Positions 61,463 to 64,000 of a stretch of 64,000 nt of DNA are shown here, piece after piece (the stretch's first letter is position 1; each line of letters begins with the position of its first letter). The stretch comes from Lachnospiraceae bacterium. Its GTDB lineage: Bacteria > Bacillota_A > Clostridia > Lachnospirales > Lachnospiraceae. Under the pieces are notes generated by a model. It was not told where the DNA came from. It was given only the letters and a program-made list of their open reading frames with translations, and made no database searches. Location of the stretch: positions 1 to 64,000 of the forward strand of contig JAETQR010000017.1 in NCBI GenBank assembly GCA_021770615.1. The letters run 5' to 3'. A program made the position numbers and the translations under genes.

Positions 61463-62776
61463 ATGGCAAATGATACGAAACAGGATATTATGAGGATGGT
61501 GGAAGAAGAGGATGTCGGATTCATCCGTCTGCAGTTTGCAGACAGTTTTGGCGCATTAAAAAATGTGGCGATGACGAGCAATCATCTGGAGAGGATCTTA
61601 AATAACCAGTGTATGTTTGACGGTGCTGCGATCCAGGGATATGATACAAAGGAATTATCGGAATTCATCCTCGCACCGGATCTGGATACCTTTGCGATCT
61701 TTCCGTGGCGGCCCCAGAGGGGGCGGGTGGCAAGGTTTATCTGTGATGTGCTGAATCCCGATGGGACGCCATATGAAGCGGATCCGAGACACATTTTAAA
61801 GAGTGTGCTGGCGGATGCCGGAAAGGACGGTTATACATTTCATGCCGGCCCGGAGAACCAGTTCTTTCTTTTTGATACGGATGAAAATGGCGAGCCGACC
61901 ACGATGTCAAATGAAAAGGGGGGCTTTTTTGATATCGGGCCTCTCGATTCCGGGGAAAATGCAAGACGCGACATGGTTCTGTCTCTCGAGGAGATGGGGT
62001 TTGTCGTGGAGAGTTCCTATCATTCCAATGAGGTTGCGCAGCACTGCATCGAGCTCATGGCTGCAGAGGGGCTGAAAACAGCAGATGATATTATGACATT
62101 TAAGCTTACCGTCCGCACGGTGGCGAGAAGGCACGGCCTTCACGCGACATTTATGCCAAAGCCAACATATGGCAGGAAGGGTTCTGCCATGATGCTCAAT
62201 ATGTATTTATCAAAAGATGGGAAAAATATTTTTGAAGATGGATCGGCGCCGGATGGATTAAGCAAAACGGCGTATCATTTTATGGCGGGGATCATCCGTC
62301 ATATAAAGGGACTGACGCTGATCAATAACCCGCTGATCAATTCCTATAAAAGACTGGTACCAGGCTATAATGCCCCGGTAGATATCACATGGTCAAGAAC
62401 GAACCGCACGCCGCTCATCCGGATCACAAATATGGGCTCGATCGGTTCGAGGGTTGTTTTGAGGAGCCCGGACGGAGCGAGCAATCCGTATCTTGTCCTC
62501 GCCGGATGTCTGGCGGCCGGACTTCAGGGGATCCGTGAGAAGATGGAGCCACCGGTCAGTATGGATGATGCATCCCGTGACAGTATGATAAAATTTGATA
62601 TACTGCCACGGACGTTGAGAGAGGCAGTACGGGCCTTTGAGGAGGATACATTTTTACAGGATGTATTTGGCAAAACACTTTCGGATATCATTATCCGTGA
62701 GAAGACAGAAGAGTGGGAAGAATTTTCGAGCCAGGTCACAGCCTGGGAGGTAGAAAAATATCTGGACCGCATTTAG
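61463..62776 (+). CDS. glnA: glutamine synthetase type I
   Basis: A 437-residue enzyme of the GSI-alpha length typical of Firmicutes. Motifs: FADSFGALKNV at the start, GPENQFFLF, the metal and substrate region SYHSNEVAQHCIELM, NPLINSYKRLVPGYNAP, and RTPLIRI. The adenylylation insert of GSI-beta is not seen, so control is by feedback and gene regulation. The start ATG 61463 follows GGAG; an ATG at 61451 is less likely. Confidence 0.93.
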   Translation: MANDTKQDIMRMVEEEDVGFIRLQFADSFGALKNVAMTSNHLERILNNQCMFDGAAIQGYDTKELSEFILAPDLDTFAIFPWRPQRGRVARFICDVLNPDGTPYEADPRHILKSVLADAGKDGYTFHAGPENQFFLFDTDENGEPTTMSNEKGGFFDIGPLDSGENARRDMVLSLEEMGFVVESSYHSNEVAQHCIELMAAEGLKTADDIMTFKLTVRTVARRHGLHATFMPKPTYGRKGSAMMLNMYLSKDGKNIFEDGSAPDGLSKTAYHFMAGIIRHIKGLTLINNPLINSYKRLVPGYNAPVDITWSRTNRTPLIRITNMGSIGSRVVLRSPDGASNPYLVLAGCLAAGLQGIREKMEPPVSMDDASRDSMIKFDILPRTLREAVRAFEEDTFLQDVFGKTLSDIIIREKTEEWEEFSSQVTAWEVEKYLDRI

Positions 62777-62794
62777 GTCTGGTTTAGGAGGTGA

Positions 62795-63346
62795 ATGTCT
62801 GTTATGCGTATCATTGTGGCATTTCCCAAACTAGACGATGCGAAAAATTTAAAAAATGTTTTGAACCGGAATGGATTTGATGATATACTGGCATGTAACA
62901 GTGCGTCCCAGGTCATCGGTGCGGCAAATGAGACCGATGCCGGTGTGGTGGTGTGCGGTTATAAGCTGACAGATATGCACTATAGTGAGTTGTTTGGCTA
63001 TCTCCCGAGAGAGTTTTCCATGCTCCTTGTGGCGAGCCCGGCAAAATTTCAGGACTGTTACAGCAGTGAGATCGTCTGTCTTTCCATGCCCCTTCACACC
63101 CGTGAATTTATAAATACGATACATATGATGACGCTGGATCTCCGGAAAGAGATCGCACGCAGGAACAAAAGACTGCCAAAAAAACGGACTGAGGAAGAGC
63201 AAAGGACGATTGAAATGGCAAAAGCGCTTCTTATGGAGCGCAATCAGATGACGGAAGATGAGGCGCACAAATACATTCAGAAACTCAGTATGGACAGTGG
63301 GAATAATCTCGTTGAAACCGCTGAGATGATTTTGGCATTTGAGTAG
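62795..63346 (+). CDS. ANTAR-domain antiterminator with receiver-like domain
   Basis: A 183-residue RNA-binding regulator. The N-terminal 120 residues resemble a receiver fold but the usual phosphoacceptor Asp is not visible (VVVCGYKLTD), so it may be a pseudo-receiver controlled by protein contact. The C-terminal ANTAR three-helix domain is clear (TIEMAKALLMERNQMTEDEAHKYIQKLSMDSG). ANTAR proteins bind paired hairpins and prevent termination. It is 18 bases behind glnA. Starts at 62795 and 62804 are both possible because AGGAGG is very close to the first. Confidence 0.87.
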   Translation: MSVMRIIVAFPKLDDAKNLKNVLNRNGFDDILACNSASQVIGAANETDAGVVVCGYKLTDMHYSELFGYLPREFSMLLVASPAKFQDCYSSEIVCLSMPLHTREFINTIHMMTLDLRKEIARRNKRLPKKRTEEEQRTIEMAKALLMERNQMTEDEAHKYIQKLSMDSGNNLVETAEMILAFE

Positions 63347-63363
63347 TGGAAAGGAATTAGGAT

Positions 63364-64000
63364 ATGAAAGCTTTTTTGATTCTGGAAGATGGAACTGTGT
63401 TTACCGGAACGAGTATCGGAAGCACAAGGGAAATAATAAGTGAGATCGTATTTAATACGTCAATGACGGGATATCTTGAAGTACTGACTGATCCAAGTTA
63501 TGCGGGACAGGCGGTGGCCATGACCTATCCACTGATCGGTAATTATGGGATCTGCCGGAAGGATATGGAATCGAAGTCATCCAGTACAGATGGTTTTATC
63601 GTTCGTGAATTGTCCCGTCTCGGCAGTAATTTCAGGTCAGAACAGAGCATACAGGAGTTCCTTCTGGAGCAGAATATCCCGGGGATCGAGGGGATCGATA
63701 CCAGAGCTCTCACAAAGAGGCTCAGGGAAAAGGGTACGATGAACGGTATGATCACGACGAATGAGAATCAGGATTTGGATACCGTGATAAAACGATTAAA
63801 AGAATACCGTGTCCGCGGTGTGGTAGACAGGGTGACGACGAAAGAGATCCTTACCTGCCGGCCGGGGGATTTTGATACCGATAGCAGCATTCCGATCACG
63901 AAGAAGGTTGCTATTCTTGACGTTGGGACGAAATTTAATATTGCAAGATGTCTTTTGGAGCGGGGCTGTGAAGTGACAATCTATCCGGCAGGAACAGAGG
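63364..64000 (+). CDS. carA: carbamoyl-phosphate synthase small subunit (partial at window end)
   Basis: The first 212 residues are present; the gene continues beyond the window. MKAFLILEDGTVFTG, FNTSMTGYLEVLTDPSYAGQ, YPLIGNYGI and the GIDTRALTK segment are standard CarA. The glutaminase domain is just beginning (KVAILDVGTKFNIARCLL). CarA supplies ammonia for carbamoyl phosphate in arginine and pyrimidine synthesis, fitting its place behind glnA and the ANTAR regulator. Confidence 0.92.
   Translation, partial: MKAFLILEDGTVFTGTSIGSTREIISEIVFNTSMTGYLEVLTDPSYAGQAVAMTYPLIGNYGICRKDMESKSSSTDGFIVRELSRLGSNFRSEQSIQEFLLEQNIPGIEGIDTRALTKRLREKGTMNGMITTNENQDLDTVIKRLKEYRVRGVVDRVTTKEILTCRPGDFDTDSSIPITKKVAILDVGTKFNIARCLLERGCEVTIYPAGTE

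Overview
The window reads as chromosomal DNA of a low-to-moderate GC anaerobic Bacillota, most likely Clostridia of the Lachnospiraceae type. Pointers are the AGGAGG-type ribosome binding sites, TTGACA/TATAAT promoters, GTG and TTG starts, the BlaI/BlaR1 pair, an ANTAR regulator next to glnA, and the gene order argG / argC-argJ-argB-argD. This is inferred from gene content; no 16S gene is present.

Layout. (1) 0-6 kb: a membrane-anchored hypothetical protein, then an AT-rich pair made of a MORC-like GHKL ATPase with a C-terminal PD-(D/E)xK-like motif and a Schlafen/AlbA_2 protein (a defence-type candidate), a PHP phosphatase and a HicAB toxin-antitoxin unit with a textbook promoter. (2) 6-10 kb: housekeeping and transport genes (DUF1836, MIF-like tautomerase, MATE, 23S rRNA uracil methyltransferase). 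(3) 9.7-15.5 kb: an AT-rich accessory stretch with a KilA-N protein, a divergent C15-like peptidase, a truncated GNAT, DUF1294, an endonuclease-toxin-like protein, a beta-propeller, a radical SAM protein and a small hydrolase. (4) 15.6-21.4 kb: a beta-lactam response unit. A MecA_N-type penicillin-binding protein and a lipoprotein face blaI-blaR1, with TACANATGTA operators at both promoters. (5) 21.4-29.8 kb: a 270-bp hairpin element, a DMT transporter, an orphan HipA-like kinase, a zinc-dependent phospholipase-like protein, and an operon pgeF-queH-apbE-MATE. (6) 29.9-42.7 kb: a DUF4342 protein with a two-component system, arginine biosynthesis (argG divergent from argCJBD), a MerR regulator with lipocalin-like repeats, and an HD-GYP protein.

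(7) 42.8-54.8 kb is the most unusual region. Two copies of the same 225-bp promoter cassette precede two gene sets: a secreted matrixin protease with a lipoprotein; and an acyl carrier protein, a PaaK/CapK-like adenylate-forming enzyme, a secreted subtilisin fused to a PLC-like zinc domain, two tandem secreted leucine-rich-repeat-type proteins and a BtrH_N-like acyltransferase/peptidase. An internally deleted IS5/IS1182-type element sits between them. This looks like a co-regulated secretion and acyl-transfer system that I cannot match to a described one.

(8) 55-64 kb: nitrogen assimilation (gltB, gltD, glnA, an ANTAR antiterminator) and the start of carA. The gltB leader carries a strong intrinsic terminator directly behind its promoter, fitting control by antitermination, for which the ANTAR protein is the obvious candidate.
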